DNA of 64,000 nt, taken from the NCBI GenBank assembly GCA_958296045.1, contig CATQHT010000003.1, positions 1,871,246-1,935,245 on the forward strand. The letters run 5' to 3'. Below the pieces are notes generated by a model. That model worked only from the letters and a program-made list of their open reading frames with translations, did not search any database and was not told the origin of the DNA. This DNA comes from Rhodothermales bacterium. Lineage in GTDB: Bacteria; Bacteroidota; Rhodothermia; Rhodothermales; Bin80. A program made the translations under genes and the position numbers. This document shows positions 17,861 to 28,235 of this stretch, piece by piece. The first letter of the stretch is position 1. Every line of letters begins with the position of its first letter.

Positions 17861-19132
17861 CTACGCCGCCGCGCGGGTCACAAGCGACTTGGTCCCGTTG
17901 GCAATAAGGCCTGTCCCAACGGAAGAGGGCGAGCTGTGCCAGATGTCACGGTAAAAGGCGGACATCTGTGCCATCACCTGGTCCCAATCGAATAGTCGGG
18001 ATCGCGCCAAGGCTCGTGCGCCCATAGATCGCCGCAACGACGCGCTACTGAGCAGGCGCTGGACTTTGTGGAAAAAGTCTTCGCTGTCGCCTGGGCTGGC
18101 GAGAAATCCTGTTACGTTGTTAAGCACCAGAGCGCTGCTGCCACCGGCATCCGCGCAGACGGCGGGAAGACCGCTGGCCATAGCCTCGAGTGTGACGTTG
18201 CCGAAAGTCTCCGTGTCGCTTGGAAAAAAGAAGATGTCCGACGAGGCGTACGCCTTGGACAATTGGTCTCTGGAAAGGCGGCCGGTAAATAACGTGCGCG
18301 GAAGCCGCTCCCTTAGACGTTTGCGCGCCGGGCCGTCTCCTACCATGATGCTGCGATGTGCGATACCGCTGTCTTCTAGGCGACGAATCACTTTGGCAAA
18401 CACGTTCAGACCCTTCTCCCATACCAGGCGGCCAACATAGGTAACCACGAGGTCGTCAGCTGCTAGACCATGGTGTTGGCGCCATGCTTCGCAGCGCCAC
18501 CTCGGATGGAATCGCTCCTGATTCACTCCCCGCGGCCAGAGCCGCAATCCGTTGGAAATGCCCCGCCGCCGCAACTCGTCGACCATCGCTTGCGATGGCA
18601 CATAGATGTGCTGGCACTGCGGATAGAACCATCGGCCGTAGCGCCAACAGGTGCCCTCGAGCAGATCCATCCGGTAAAGCCGGTTGTACGTAGGGAAATA
18701 CCTGAGGTAGGCTCCGAAATGCGTGTGAAAGGAGGTTACCACAGGGACACCCTGGTCATTGGCCCACAGCAGAGCCTGCGCTCCCAGGTAGTCCGGTGAA
18801 GCGATGTGTACCAAGTCCGGTGCAAACGCCTTAAGGCGCTGGCGTGCACGACGCGATAACCCGAGCGAAAGGCGGTAGTCACTGCGCCCCGGCCAAGGTA
18901 AAGACGGGATGGTGACAAGCGTCCCGGCATGCTTAATTGCTGGCGCCGACTTAGCAGTCGGTGCAAAGACCAGCACCTCTGCGTCGCGACCCTCCAGATA
19001 GCCCACCAGGCGATTGAGCGTAAGCGTGACACCGTCAGAGATGTGGTTGTACGCGCCCGCAAAAAGCGCGATGCGCCTGCCAGCAACATCGCCATGCTCG
19101 ACATTACGTGCCTGACTCATAAGATCACGCAT
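17861..19132 (-). CDS. GT4-family glycosyltransferase, MgtA/SQD2-like
   Basis: A 423-residue GT-B enzyme resembling lipid-glycan transferases such as MgtA and SQD2. Telling motifs are GAYNHISDGVTLTLNRLVGY, the TSFHTHFGAYLRYFP segment typical of this branch, LVVTYVGRLVWEKGLNVF and the EX7E motif ETFGNVTLEAMASGLP. The likely job is to add a sugar to a lipid or lipid-linked acceptor at the inner face of the cytoplasmic membrane. It is first in a two-gene operon with the GT4 gene downstream. The donor sugar is not evident. Confidence 0.9.
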   Translation of the reverse strand: MRDLMSQARNVEHGDVAGRRIALFAGAYNHISDGVTLTLNRLVGYLEGRDAEVLVFAPTAKSAPAIKHAGTLVTIPSLPWPGRSDYRLSLGLSRRARQRLKAFAPDLVHIASPDYLGAQALLWANDQGVPVVTSFHTHFGAYLRYFPTYNRLYRMDLLEGTCWRYGRWFYPQCQHIYVPSQAMVDELRRRGISNGLRLWPRGVNQERFHPRWRCEAWRQHHGLAADDLVVTYVGRLVWEKGLNVFAKVIRRLEDSGIAHRSIMVGDGPARKRLRERLPRTLFTGRLSRDQLSKAYASSDIFFFPSDTETFGNVTLEAMASGLPAVCADAGGSSALVLNNVTGFLASPGDSEDFFHKVQRLLSSASLRRSMGARALARSRLFDWDQVMAQMSAFYRDIWHSSPSSVGTGLIANGTKSLVTRAAA

Positions 19133-19224
19133 TCTTGACGCTGCTGTGGGCCTACCTCTCTGAGAATGAGGCAGGTGTCTACCGGTGACGGATACCTCCC
19201 CCAGAGTATGCTAGACGCCGCCAG

Positions 19225-22065
19225 TTACGGCAAAGTAACAGCAGATGCTGCATTCGCTTGTCCGAGGACCGAGCGGAGATGTCGTCCGGTGTGGCTGTCA
19301 GGGTGCGAGGCAATGGATTTCGGGGTTCCCTGCGCCACGATGCGCCCTCCGGCCGAGCCGCCTTCGGGGCCAAGATCGATAATCCAGTCCGCAGCCTTAA
19401 TAACATCGAGGTTGTGCTCTACGATTAGCACCGTGTGCCCCATATCGACCAGACGGTTAAAGGCGTCCAGGAGCTTGCGAATATCATCGAAGTGCAGCCC
19501 TGTAGTCGGCTCATCGAAGACGTACAGTATCCGATATTCCAGGCTCCCGCCCATGTGGGCGGCCAGCTTAATCCGCTGCGCTTCGCCGCCAGAGAGCGTG
19601 GTCGCCGGCTGACCCAGGCGCAGATAGCCAAGGCCAATCTCGCTCAAGACGCGCAGTCGCCGCGTGATTCTCTTCGCACCGTCAAAAAAGTCCAGCGCCT
19701 CATCAATGGTCAGCTGCAGGATGTCATCTATATTTTTGCCTTTGTAGCGGACCTGTAGCACCGACTCTTTGAAACGACGACCGCCGCAGGCTTCGCACTC
19801 TAGGTGAAGATCTGCCAGGAACTGCATCTCCACCTTGGTGGAACCCTCACCGCGGCACTGGTCACAGCGTCCCCCGTCTACGTTGAATGAAAAGAAGCCC
19901 GGCTGAAAGCCGCGCATCCGCGCCGCATCAGTCCCTGCTAGCAGCTGACGGATCCCGTCAAACGCTTTCGTATAGGTCGCCGGGTTGGACCGGGACGAGC
20001 GCCCGATCGGGCTCTGGTCCACCATCTCCACACGGGTAATGAGGTCATACCCGGTAATCTCTTTGTGAGCTGCTGGCGGCATGGCATTAGTCGACAGGCC
20101 CATCAGGCGCCGGAGCCCGCGGTAGAGCGTGTCATGGACCAGCGTGGACTTGCCCGATCCGCTGACGCCTGTGACAACGGTGATCACGCCAAGCGGAAAC
20201 ACTACATCCAGCTCTTGAAGGTTGTGCGCCCGGGCGCCTTGTACGGCCACAGCCTGCGACCAGTCGGGCTGTCGCTGCGATGTGGGCACCGCTATTGATC
20301 GCCGCCGACTCAGGTACTGACCAGTCAGCGAAGTCTCGCTCTGGAGCATGTCCTGAAAACTGCCCTGAAACGATACCTCGCCGCCATGGGCGCCGGAGCC
20401 CGGACCCAGGTCAACAATCTCGTCCGCATGGCGCATAACCTCTGGGTCATGCTCCACCACCACCACGGTGTTGCCCAGATCGCGCAAGCGCTTCAGGGTG
20501 GTAACCAGACGAAGCGTGTCCCGCGGGTGCAACCCCACCGTGGGCTCGTCTAGCACATACAGCGAACCCACCAGGGAACTGCCAAGAGAAGATGCCAGAC
20601 TAATGCGCTGGCTCTCACCACCCGAAAGCGTACGCGAAGGGCGATCAAGCGTGATATAGCCCAGCCCGACCTCCACCAGAAAGTGGAGTCGTTTGCGAAT
20701 TTCGCTGAGCAGGACTGCGGCCACCTCTTCCTGAAACGGCGTCAGCACCAGATCCCGAAAGAACGCTTTAGCCTGGACCGTAGTCATCTCCAGGACCTGG
20801 CCGATATGTTTGCCCCCAATCTGTACATATAGCGCCTTGCGACGCACCCGGTAGCCTTGGCAATCGGAGCATTTCCGGGTGCCCTGGTAGCGTGCGTAAT
20901 AGAATCTGTAGTGTTTGCGATGCAGGTTGGACTTTAGATGCTCGAAAAACGGGTTGATACCGATGTAGTCGTGCGTAGGGATACTATTCCAGATGAGGTC
21001 GCGGCACTGTTCATTCAGTTGGCTATACGGGCATCTGGTATCGACACGCGACTGTATGCACATGGCAATCAGGCACTTCTGATGCACATGCCATTTCTTG
21101 AGTCCCTGGAAGCATGCCACGGCCCCGCTCTCTAGTGACCGCTCTGGATCTGGAATGATCAGGTCGGGATCCAGTCCCTTGATGTGCCCGAATCCTTTGC
21201 ATGCCAGGCATGCACCCACCGGGCTGTTGAATGAAAACAGGTGCGGAGTCGGCTCCATAAACTGGATGCCGTCTCGTGCGAATTGCTCACCGAATTCCAG
21301 CGACTCTTTGCCAGGTGCTGCCTGCTGAGCTCTTGCCTCACCGCTCCCTTGCAAAAAAGCCTGCTGCACCGAGTCCGCGATGCGAGTTGCGTTGTCTTCG
21401 TCCCCGTGGCGGATCACCAGGCGGTCCTGCAGGACCCAAGCACCGCTGGGAGGCTTCTCGCTATCCTCGGCGCTTATGTCCACCAAGCGCTGCTGACGCG
21501 GCAGGTACAATCGGAAATACCCCAATCGCCGAAGCTGCGCCAGGGTGCGGTCTGAGGGCTTGGGAAACATAAGATAGAACCGTGTGCCATCCTCCCAGCG
21601 CTCGGTCAGCGTCCGAGCTACGGACCGCGGCGTGTCTCGCCGTACCGGCTCACCGCTCACAGGCGAGATAGTGATGCCCGCCTGCGCGTAGAGAAGACGC
21701 AAGTGGTCGTAAATCTCGGTCTGGGTCGCTACCGTGGAGCGGGGGTTGCGGGCCAGTGCCTTCTGCTCAATAGCGATCGCGGGTGCCAGTCCTCCCAGAT
21801 AATCCACGTCTGGCTTGTCCATCTGGACCAGAAACTGGCGAGCGTACGCGCTGAGGCTTTCCATGTAGCGACGCTGCCCTTCTGCAAAGATCGTGTTGAA
21901 TGCCAGGGTCGACTTGCCGGAACCGGACGGTCCGGTGATGACGTTGATCCGATACTTGGGAAGGTCCAGATCAAGGTTCTTCAGGTTGTGCTGCCGGGCA
22001 CCTCGGATCACAATGAATTGGCGCGGATCTACTCCGTGCGCGAACCCCGACTCACTCATACGCAT
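19225..22065 (-). CDS. uvrA: Excinuclease ABC subunit A
   Basis: UvrA finds bulky DNA lesions and loads UvrB in nucleotide excision repair. The 946-residue protein is full length with two ABC ATPase modules: Walker A GPSGSGKSTLAFNTIF near residue 45 and GVSGSGKSTLVHDTLY near 650, signatures LSGGESQRI and LSGGEAQRI, and the zinc modules CLACKGFGHIKG, CDQCRGEG and CEACGGRR. The insertion for UvrB binding is present. It is divergent from the BatA-like gene with about 100 bp between; I see no LexA-type palindrome there. uvrB and uvrC are not in the window. Confidence 0.95.
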   Translation of the reverse strand: MRMSESGFAHGVDPRQFIVIRGARQHNLKNLDLDLPKYRINVITGPSGSGKSTLAFNTIFAEGQRRYMESLSAYARQFLVQMDKPDVDYLGGLAPAIAIEQKALARNPRSTVATQTEIYDHLRLLYAQAGITISPVSGEPVRRDTPRSVARTLTERWEDGTRFYLMFPKPSDRTLAQLRRLGYFRLYLPRQQRLVDISAEDSEKPPSGAWVLQDRLVIRHGDEDNATRIADSVQQAFLQGSGEARAQQAAPGKESLEFGEQFARDGIQFMEPTPHLFSFNSPVGACLACKGFGHIKGLDPDLIIPDPERSLESGAVACFQGLKKWHVHQKCLIAMCIQSRVDTRCPYSQLNEQCRDLIWNSIPTHDYIGINPFFEHLKSNLHRKHYRFYYARYQGTRKCSDCQGYRVRRKALYVQIGGKHIGQVLEMTTVQAKAFFRDLVLTPFQEEVAAVLLSEIRKRLHFLVEVGLGYITLDRPSRTLSGGESQRISLASSLGSSLVGSLYVLDEPTVGLHPRDTLRLVTTLKRLRDLGNTVVVVEHDPEVMRHADEIVDLGPGSGAHGGEVSFQGSFQDMLQSETSLTGQYLSRRRSIAVPTSQRQPDWSQAVAVQGARAHNLQELDVVFPLGVITVVTGVSGSGKSTLVHDTLYRGLRRLMGLSTNAMPPAAHKEITGYDLITRVEMVDQSPIGRSSRSNPATYTKAFDGIRQLLAGTDAARMRGFQPGFFSFNVDGGRCDQCRGEGSTKVEMQFLADLHLECEACGGRRFKESVLQVRYKGKNIDDILQLTIDEALDFFDGAKRITRRLRVLSEIGLGYLRLGQPATTLSGGEAQRIKLAAHMGGSLEYRILYVFDEPTTGLHFDDIRKLLDAFNRLVDMGHTVLIVEHNLDVIKAADWIIDLGPEGGSAGGRIVAQGTPKSIASHPDSHTGRHLRSVLGQANAASAVTLP

Positions 22066-22171
22066 GATGCGAAATGCACCGTGCTTGAACGCCCGAAGAT
22101 CCCGTTAGAGCCCCTACGTGGAACAGCTCGGTAGGGGGCTGGTAGCAAGTAGGCCTCACTATGCGTCCGCC

Positions 22172-24205
22172 ATGGCATTTCTGAATCCGCTGGTGCTTAT
22201 TGCTCTGGCGGCGGCAGCCATCCCGCTACTGATCCATCTGTTCAACTTCCGGCGGGCGCGACGTGTCGATTACAGTTCGCTGCGTTTTCTCAAGGAGCTG
22301 CGCCGCACCACTTTGCAACGTGTTCGTGTAGAGCGGTGGCTGCTGTTATTGCTCAGAGTGCTGACCGTACTTTGCCTCGTTGCGGTTTTTGCCCGGCCCA
22401 TCCTAGTGGGGAGCGCGTTTACCGGCGATGCAAAAGTTTCGGCGGCCATCGTGATGGACAATTCGCTTTCGATGACGCTGCGCGACCAGGGGGGCACGTA
22501 TCTGGAGCAAGCCCGCACCTTAGCGCGGACGCTGGTGCAACAATCCGACGAGGCCTTCGTCTTGTTGACTTCGCCCGAGCCGGTTCTCAGCGGCGTCGCG
22601 GCGCTCGACCAGATTGACAATGCGGTAGCAAATGCTCGCGCGGAAACCGCGCTGGAGGCCATCGCGCGTGCCGCCACGCATGTGACCGAGCACGGCATGC
22701 ACTCGAATCAGGAAGTGTATTTCGTCGGAGATCTCCAGGAGAGTATGCTCGCCGACACCACGAGCCCAGTCATCCCTCCCGTTACGCATGTCACGCTGGT
22801 CCCAGCAGGCAGGCGTGGCCACGACAACGTGGCGGTGGAATCGGTGAAAATCAAAAGCCGCATCATTGAGGCAGGCGCGCCCGTAGAGATTGAGGCTACG
22901 CTCAGTAGCCACCAGGAGGCATCCGCCCTAGGCTATGTCGCCAGTCTGTACTTGGAGGGCGAGCGCGTTGCGCAGCAGAGCGTGGATTTGGTGCGGGGTG
23001 CTCGCACGTCGGTGTCATTTACGGTTCGGCCTGCCCAGCGCGGCTGGCTCAGCGGACGGGTCAAGGGTGAAGACGATGCCTTTGCGCTCGACGATGAGCA
23101 CTACTTCACGCTTCTGGTGCCGCCGAAGCGCCGCGTGCTGGTTGCGCATGGACCAGGCGCTACTACAGAGTTCGTGACGGTTGCATTGGCTGCCGCCAGG
23201 GATTCCATGGAGGTGGATGTCATTGCGGACGCGGCGCTGACCCAGGGCACCCTGCCGGGCTATGACGCCTTGCTGATGGTGGCTCCTTCCCGGCTGCCTT
23301 CGCAGGTGGTAGTAGCGCTGGAGCGCTTCGTCTCCGGTGGCGGCGGCCTGATGCTGTTTCCTGACGAGGACCTTGCGGCGACCAATGCTATCCTTACGGC
23401 TTTGGGGGGCGGAGCGGTCAGCGACATGATGGCGGGCACGCCCGCGGCTACGGTTACGGGACTGGATCCAGAGCATCCTCTTTTCGAGGGCATCTTTGAT
23501 GATGCCGACCGCATGGAGGAGCCTGTGGTGTTCAGGGCTGCCACCTATGTGCCCAAAGCAGGTACGGAGCAGACGCTGCTTTTTCTTTCTAACGGGCGCC
23601 CGTTTTTGCAGGAGCTCCGCCGCGGCCAGGGGCAGGCCTTGTTTATGGTTGCGGGGCCAGACCCAAGCTGGACCGATCTTCCGGTCCGCGGCCTTTTTGT
23701 GCCGTTGATGCACCGTGCGGTGCTTTACCTGTCGTCCACCGAGTCCGTACAGGGGGACCGGTTGGTCACCGGGCAGCCCGCGCAGATCCGCCTGGGTGGC
23801 GCATCTGGCCCATTTCGGCTTCGTACGCCCGACGCAGAAGAAGCAGTTCCAGAGCAACGTCAGCTTATTGGCGCCACGCTGGTGACCATCAGTGAGTCGC
23901 ATGGTGCACCTGGCATCTATGACCTTCTTCAAGGCTCCTCTGTTGTCCGCCGCATGGCGATGAACACGGATCCTAGGGAGTCGCAACTGGCGCTGGCCTC
24001 CTTTCAGGAGGCGGCGCGCACGCTTTCTGCGGCTACAGGACTCCCGGTAGAGGTGGCCAGTGCGGGCAGCGCGGTCGAGCTTTCGGAGCGTCTGCGAGAG
24101 GATCGTGTAGGCGTAGAGCTCTGGCGCACCTTCACAGTGCTGGCGCTGATATTTCTCGGCTTGGAGATGCTGGTGTCAGCGCGGGGCCGGCCGCAGCCGG
24201 TGTAG
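22172..24205 (+). CDS. BatA-type aerotolerance protein with vWA domain
   Basis: A 677-residue membrane protein typical of Bacteroidota-like bacteria. It begins with the BatA N-terminal signature MAFLNPLVLIALAAAAIPLL then FNFRRARRVDYSS, continues with a second helix at residues ~60-80, and has a von Willebrand A domain whose metal site is MDNSLSMTL. The later part has Ig-like and ThuA/glutamine-amidotransferase-like strands (PGYDALLMVAPSRLPSQ) and a C-terminal helix. ATG at 22172 is preferred over 22118 because families start at MAFLNP. It is followed after 3 bp by hflX. The exact role in stress tolerance is unknown. Confidence 0.9.
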   Translation: MAFLNPLVLIALAAAAIPLLIHLFNFRRARRVDYSSLRFLKELRRTTLQRVRVERWLLLLLRVLTVLCLVAVFARPILVGSAFTGDAKVSAAIVMDNSLSMTLRDQGGTYLEQARTLARTLVQQSDEAFVLLTSPEPVLSGVAALDQIDNAVANARAETALEAIARAATHVTEHGMHSNQEVYFVGDLQESMLADTTSPVIPPVTHVTLVPAGRRGHDNVAVESVKIKSRIIEAGAPVEIEATLSSHQEASALGYVASLYLEGERVAQQSVDLVRGARTSVSFTVRPAQRGWLSGRVKGEDDAFALDDEHYFTLLVPPKRRVLVAHGPGATTEFVTVALAAARDSMEVDVIADAALTQGTLPGYDALLMVAPSRLPSQVVVALERFVSGGGGLMLFPDEDLAATNAILTALGGGAVSDMMAGTPAATVTGLDPEHPLFEGIFDDADRMEEPVVFRAATYVPKAGTEQTLLFLSNGRPFLQELRRGQGQALFMVAGPDPSWTDLPVRGLFVPLMHRAVLYLSSTESVQGDRLVTGQPAQIRLGGASGPFRLRTPDAEEAVPEQRQLIGATLVTISESHGAPGIYDLLQGSSVVRRMAMNTDPRESQLALASFQEAARTLSAATGLPVEVASAGSAVELSERLREDRVGVELWRTFTVLALIFLGLEMLVSARGRPQPV

Positions 24206-24208
24206 CTG

Positions 24209-25525
24209 ATGCACTCCACGGAAGTACCACAGGAAGCTGCCGTCCTTGCGGGCGTGGTGCGCCCCAACGGCAGCGACGCGGAGCTAGCAGACTCACTAGA
24301 TGAGCTGACTTTATTGGCAGTGACGGCTGGGGCGCGCGTAGTTGGACGGATGACACAGACGCGAGCGCGCCTGAACCCTGCCACCTATATGGGATCAGGC
24401 AAGGTAGTCGAGTTGCGCCAGATGGCTCAGCACCACCGGGCGGACCTAGTCATCTTTGACGATGACCTGAGTCCCGTCCAGATGCGCAACTTGGAACGCA
24501 TCATCGGTTGCAAGCTTCTGGACCGATCCGCTCTCATTCTGGACATCTTTGCGCGACGCGCCCGCACCGCGGTTGCTAAGACGCAGGTCGAGCTGGCGCA
24601 GCTGGATTACTTGCGAACGCGGCTGACACGGCACTGGACGCACCTTTCGCGGCAGCAGGGCGGCATCGGGACTCGTGGTCCGGGCGAGACGCAGATCGAG
24701 ACAGACCGACGTCTTATTGGCAAGCGCATGGCCACACTCCGGCAGCGCCTGCGACGCATTGACCGTCAGCGTTCCACGCAGCGGCGCAGCCGGCGGCGCC
24801 ATCCGACCGTGGCGCTGGTGGGTTACACCAACGCTGGCAAATCCACACTACTTAACGCGCTTACCGGCAGTGACGTGCTCGCAGAGGACCGCTTGTTTGC
24901 CACGTTGGATTCTACGACGCGTCTGGTCACGCTGGTGCCAGGCCAGGAAATCTTGCTATCTGACACAGTAGGGTTTATCCGGAAGCTGCCGCACAAGCTT
25001 ATTGAGAGCTTCAAGAGCACGTTGGACGAGGTCCGCGAGAGCGATATTCTGGTGCATGTCATCTCTGTCACGCACGCAGCATATGAGCGCCACATCCGCG
25101 TGGTCAATGAAACGCTGGAGGAGATTGGAGTGGCCAGCAAGCCTACATTGCTGGTATTCAACAAGGTGGATGCGTTATTGCTGACGGACCAGATCGCAGC
25201 GCTTCGCGCATCGTGGCCAGGGAGCATGGTGATTTCGGCGCTAAGGGGTACGTGCTTGCCCGAGCTCCGGGAGCGTCTGGCCCAGATGGTGGGCGGCGCC
25301 ATGGTGGAGCGTACTGCGTATGTGCCGGTCACCGAGGGCCGCGCGTTGGCGCGCATTCACCATGGCACCACGGTGTTGGCGGAAGATTATGTCTATGCCC
25401 AGCGCCCAGGCCGCGATCCTGAGCTGGTCACTAGGGTGAGGTTTCTTGCCGCGGACCGGGATGGTGCCGAGCTGCGGGCTGTCTTGCGCCCATTTGAGAG
25501 TTACCAGCCCGCGGAAAAGGACTAA
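24209..25525 (+). CDS. hflX: Ribosome-associated GTPase HflX
   Basis: HflX is a GTPase that splits stalled or hibernating 70S ribosomes under stress. The 438-residue protein has the HflX N-terminal domain (NPATYMGSGKVVELRQMAQH), the coiled linker with GGIGTRGPGETQIETDRRLI, and the G domain: G1 GYTNAGKSTLLNALTG near residue 205, G3 DTVGFIRKLPH, and G4 NKVD. Length is normal. It follows the BatA-like gene after 3 bp, probably co-transcribed. A group II intron lies just downstream on the other strand. Confidence 0.95.
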   Translation: MHSTEVPQEAAVLAGVVRPNGSDAELADSLDELTLLAVTAGARVVGRMTQTRARLNPATYMGSGKVVELRQMAQHHRADLVIFDDDLSPVQMRNLERIIGCKLLDRSALILDIFARRARTAVAKTQVELAQLDYLRTRLTRHWTHLSRQQGGIGTRGPGETQIETDRRLIGKRMATLRQRLRRIDRQRSTQRRSRRRHPTVALVGYTNAGKSTLLNALTGSDVLAEDRLFATLDSTTRLVTLVPGQEILLSDTVGFIRKLPHKLIESFKSTLDEVRESDILVHVISVTHAAYERHIRVVNETLEEIGVASKPTLLVFNKVDALLLTDQIAALRASWPGSMVISALRGTCLPELRERLAQMVGGAMVERTAYVPVTEGRALARIHHGTTVLAEDYVYAQRPGRDPELVTRVRFLAADRDGAELRAVLRPFESYQPAEKD

Positions 25526-25540
25526 TTTGTCTGGGCATCC

Positions 25541-27465
25541 TCGCGGTAGGGACCCGGGTTTCCCCGGGCCCCCCGCACAGATCCGGACGGGCGCGTTAAC
25601 GCATCCGGCTCCTCCCTTGGGTCGCACCGGCGTGCATGGCGACATATCGTTGATTAGGCCAGGGGTGTTTGATCTTGAGCGCAGGCCAGCACCATGTAAT
25701 CATGGTCTCCAGCTTACTCCATGTCATGCGATCCTTCTGCGAACGTCTGCGGATTATTTTCATCCATTCACGCTTCAGGCGGGTAAAGAACCTTCGTAGG
25801 AACACAAAGCTGGTGGGAACAGCATAGTAGTTCAGCCATCCCCGAAGTACGCGCCCCAGCCACTGGGCTGTAGCGTGTAACGGTGCATGCATCCTACGGC
25901 GAAGCTCCTGACGCAGGCTTTTCAGCTTTCGTGCCATTCGCTTCCCCACCGGTTTCCGTCCCAATCCGAAACGACCGCGGCGGTCCCTTCGGCAATAATG
26001 CGTAAAACCCAGAAAGTCAAACGTCTCGGGACGATCCTCACCTCGGCTGCGGCGATTCACCGCCGCAAACCGCCCAAATTCCAACAAGCGAGTCTTCTTC
26101 GGATGCAGGGATAAGCCAAATTTGGCCATCCGCTGCCCTAGATCTCTTAGAAAACGCTGCGCGTCGTGCTTCCGCTGGAAGCCTACCACAAAGTCGTCCG
26201 CATAACGGACAAGGCAGGTTTCCCCCCACGCCACCCGCACGCGCCATCGCTTATCGTACCACAGGTCCAGAACATAATGCAGGTACACATTCGCCAGTAT
26301 CGGCGAAATTACCGCGCCTTGTGGGGTGCCCATCGGACTGTCCCGCAAAACACCGCCCTCCATTACGCCTGCCTTGAGCCATTTGATGATCAGCCGAATG
26401 ACCCGTTTGTCCGCTATGCGGTGCTCCAGAAACCGAATCAGCCAGCCCTGGTCCACCATGTCAAAGAAAGAACGTATGTCCGCATCAACAATCCAGTTGA
26501 CCTTCGTACGCTCGATCGCATAGGCCAACGCGTCCAACGCATCATGCGCCTTCCGCTTGTACCTAAACCCATAGCTGAAGTCAAGAAACTCCTCCTCATA
26601 GATCGGGAGCAGGATACAGATCGCCACCGCAGCCTGGACAATCTTGTCCTCCAGTGCCGCAATGCCGAGCGGTCGTGTACTGCCATCTGGCTTGGGTATC
26701 TCAACCCGCCTGGACGGCATCGCCCGGTACGCTCCGCTGTGTACGCGGTCGTGTAAGTCAGCCAAACGCGCTGTCAATCCAACCTCGTACTCCGCCCATG
26801 TCACGCCGTCCACGCCGGGCGCTGCCTTCCTCTTTAAACGATAGAAGGCATGCCGCAGCGATTTCACCGTGATATGGTGCAGAAGCGTCGTGAGCTTCTC
26901 CTTGGGTTTCCGCTTCACGAATTGTCGCAACCGGTCCGCTCCTTGTTGCACCGCGACCCGATCCCGCGCCCGGACAGTGTTAGAGTTTTCCAGTTTCCCC
27001 TCAGGTACAGGACTTGGCTCCGGCAGCTCCGCCGGGCGGCTACGCCCCTTGTTCGCTGCTTTCTTAGCTACTATTCCTGTATCGGACTTCTCCATGTCGT
27101 TCATCTCCAGTTACGGGGATTAACCCTCTCTTTCGCGACCCTGAACGACTCCAGGGTGACACGGAGACCTCCCAGGTCCCGGCGTAGTACATACGTGCGT
27201 GCCTGGGTTCTTGGACACCGCGGGACCCTCCTCCGCCTCACCATTAGCGGCAAAGAAGGTGTTGCCTTCGGCCAAATGCAAAGCCTCGGCATCCCGGACG
27301 ATGAAGCTTTCGGTGCTCATTAGCCCTGCCCACACGCGCCTCTACCGACGCTTCGCCTGTACCCTCGCGAGTACAGACGCACGGCTCGAGGAGATGTGCA
27401 GATGGTTAGTCTTTCACAACGGGGGACTTGCACCCCCTGTACTAACGCCAGTTAGCCTGGCGCAC
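25541..27465 (-). mobile_element. Group II intron, complete
   Basis: Read on the minus strand the element starts GTGCGCCAGGCTAACTGGCG at 27465, has ~360 bp of domain I-III sequence, an intron-encoded protein in domain IV, and then domain V (GAGCCGGATGCGTTAACGCG... through CGTCCGGATCTGTGCGGG) and a GC-rich domain VI hairpin (CCCGGG-GAAA-CCCGGG) that ends near 25541-25550. The exact 3' base is uncertain by a few bases. The intron-encoded protein's stop codon (TAA) lies inside domain V. It sits ~15 bp beyond the hflX stop and disrupts no recognised gene. Two 5' fragments of the same family are at 2351-2612 and 30507-30815. Confidence 0.85.
25596..27104 (-). CDS. ltrA: Group II intron reverse transcriptase/maturase
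   Basis: A 502-residue intron-encoded protein that folds and mobilises its host intron. The RT domain runs from about residue 85, with LKRKAAPGVDGVTWAEYEVG (RT1), SPMGTPQGAVISPILANVYL (RT4) and the catalytic YADDFVVGF (RT5). Domain X follows (WLGRVLRGWLNYYAVPTS), then a short basic tail (HPWPNQRYVAMHAG). There is no HNH endonuclease domain, so any retro-homing would rely on another primer source. The C-terminus is encoded partly by domain V sequence. All catalytic residues are present, so the protein may be active. Confidence 0.9.
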   Translation of the reverse strand: MNDMEKSDTGIVAKKAANKGRSRPAELPEPSPVPEGKLENSNTVRARDRVAVQQGADRLRQFVKRKPKEKLTTLLHHITVKSLRHAFYRLKRKAAPGVDGVTWAEYEVGLTARLADLHDRVHSGAYRAMPSRRVEIPKPDGSTRPLGIAALEDKIVQAAVAICILLPIYEEEFLDFSYGFRYKRKAHDALDALAYAIERTKVNWIVDADIRSFFDMVDQGWLIRFLEHRIADKRVIRLIIKWLKAGVMEGGVLRDSPMGTPQGAVISPILANVYLHYVLDLWYDKRWRVRVAWGETCLVRYADDFVVGFQRKHDAQRFLRDLGQRMAKFGLSLHPKKTRLLEFGRFAAVNRRSRGEDRPETFDFLGFTHYCRRDRRGRFGLGRKPVGKRMARKLKSLRQELRRRMHAPLHATAQWLGRVLRGWLNYYAVPTSFVFLRRFFTRLKREWMKIIRRRSQKDRMTWSKLETMITWCWPALKIKHPWPNQRYVAMHAGATQGRSRMR

Positions 27466-28235
27466 GCACATGGGTACTCACCCGCTGCATACCAGACTTT
27501 GACGACTCCTCTAGTGCCGAGGGTATGTATTCCGACATCAATCGAGCATCGAATCCGACCCAAACTGGACAGTCATTTGACGGCAACCGGGCTCACAGGG
27601 GGACTCATATACGCAGGCTACCTGGACCATGGACATCCGGTGCGATGTGATGGTCGGATATCTTAGCATGGTGAAGACGCAGACTGTGGTGTCAGCAGAC
27701 TGCACAAGGCCATCGAGTCGAGCTTTGCCATTACTGGCGGCACCTGAGGTGGCTGCGCAATCAGGTGATGGGGTATTGCTGGGCCCGGTACACGCTTGGC
27801 GAGAAGCATCCGAGTTATTGTGACTAGTACTAGTGGCTTACGGCATTGGTCAAACGGACGGACTAGGAAACCCGTTTCGCTCGTAGGCTGCAGCGGAGTG
27901 TGATTTATCGGGTCTGGAGGGACTTCCTATTATTTAAGCAAGGCCATTTCAGGGAAAGAGTGGGGCTCAGTGGGCAATCGATTCATCCGTGACCGGGGTC
28001 TTTATCTGGGCACACGGGCTGGATGATTGGCGCCTGGTGGAAGCGATCAAGGCTAAATGGAGACGGGTGAATCGGGAGGCGTAGCGAGTGACCGGGTCGG
28101 CAGATTGACGCGCAAGGTCTGCAGTTGGAAAACTCGGCACAGGTCCACCGCTGGATGACGCTGGTACTCATGTTTGCAGAACCCAAACTGAAGACGAATT
28201 CCAACCACCACGCCTGCCCAAGCTCTACAAGGCAC
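27466..28235. other. Accessory spacer with short peptide relic
   Basis: About 770 bp upstream of the group II intron with no complete gene. A short coding relic at about 27625-27690 (plus strand, MDIRCDVMVGYLSMVKTQ) resembles another at about 30190-30310 on the minus strand. The rest looks like degraded sequence. Confidence 0.5.

Noticed and set aside
24004-25356. Long minus-strand open frames opposite batA and hflX
   Set aside because: Shadows of well-supported plus-strand genes with no family character.
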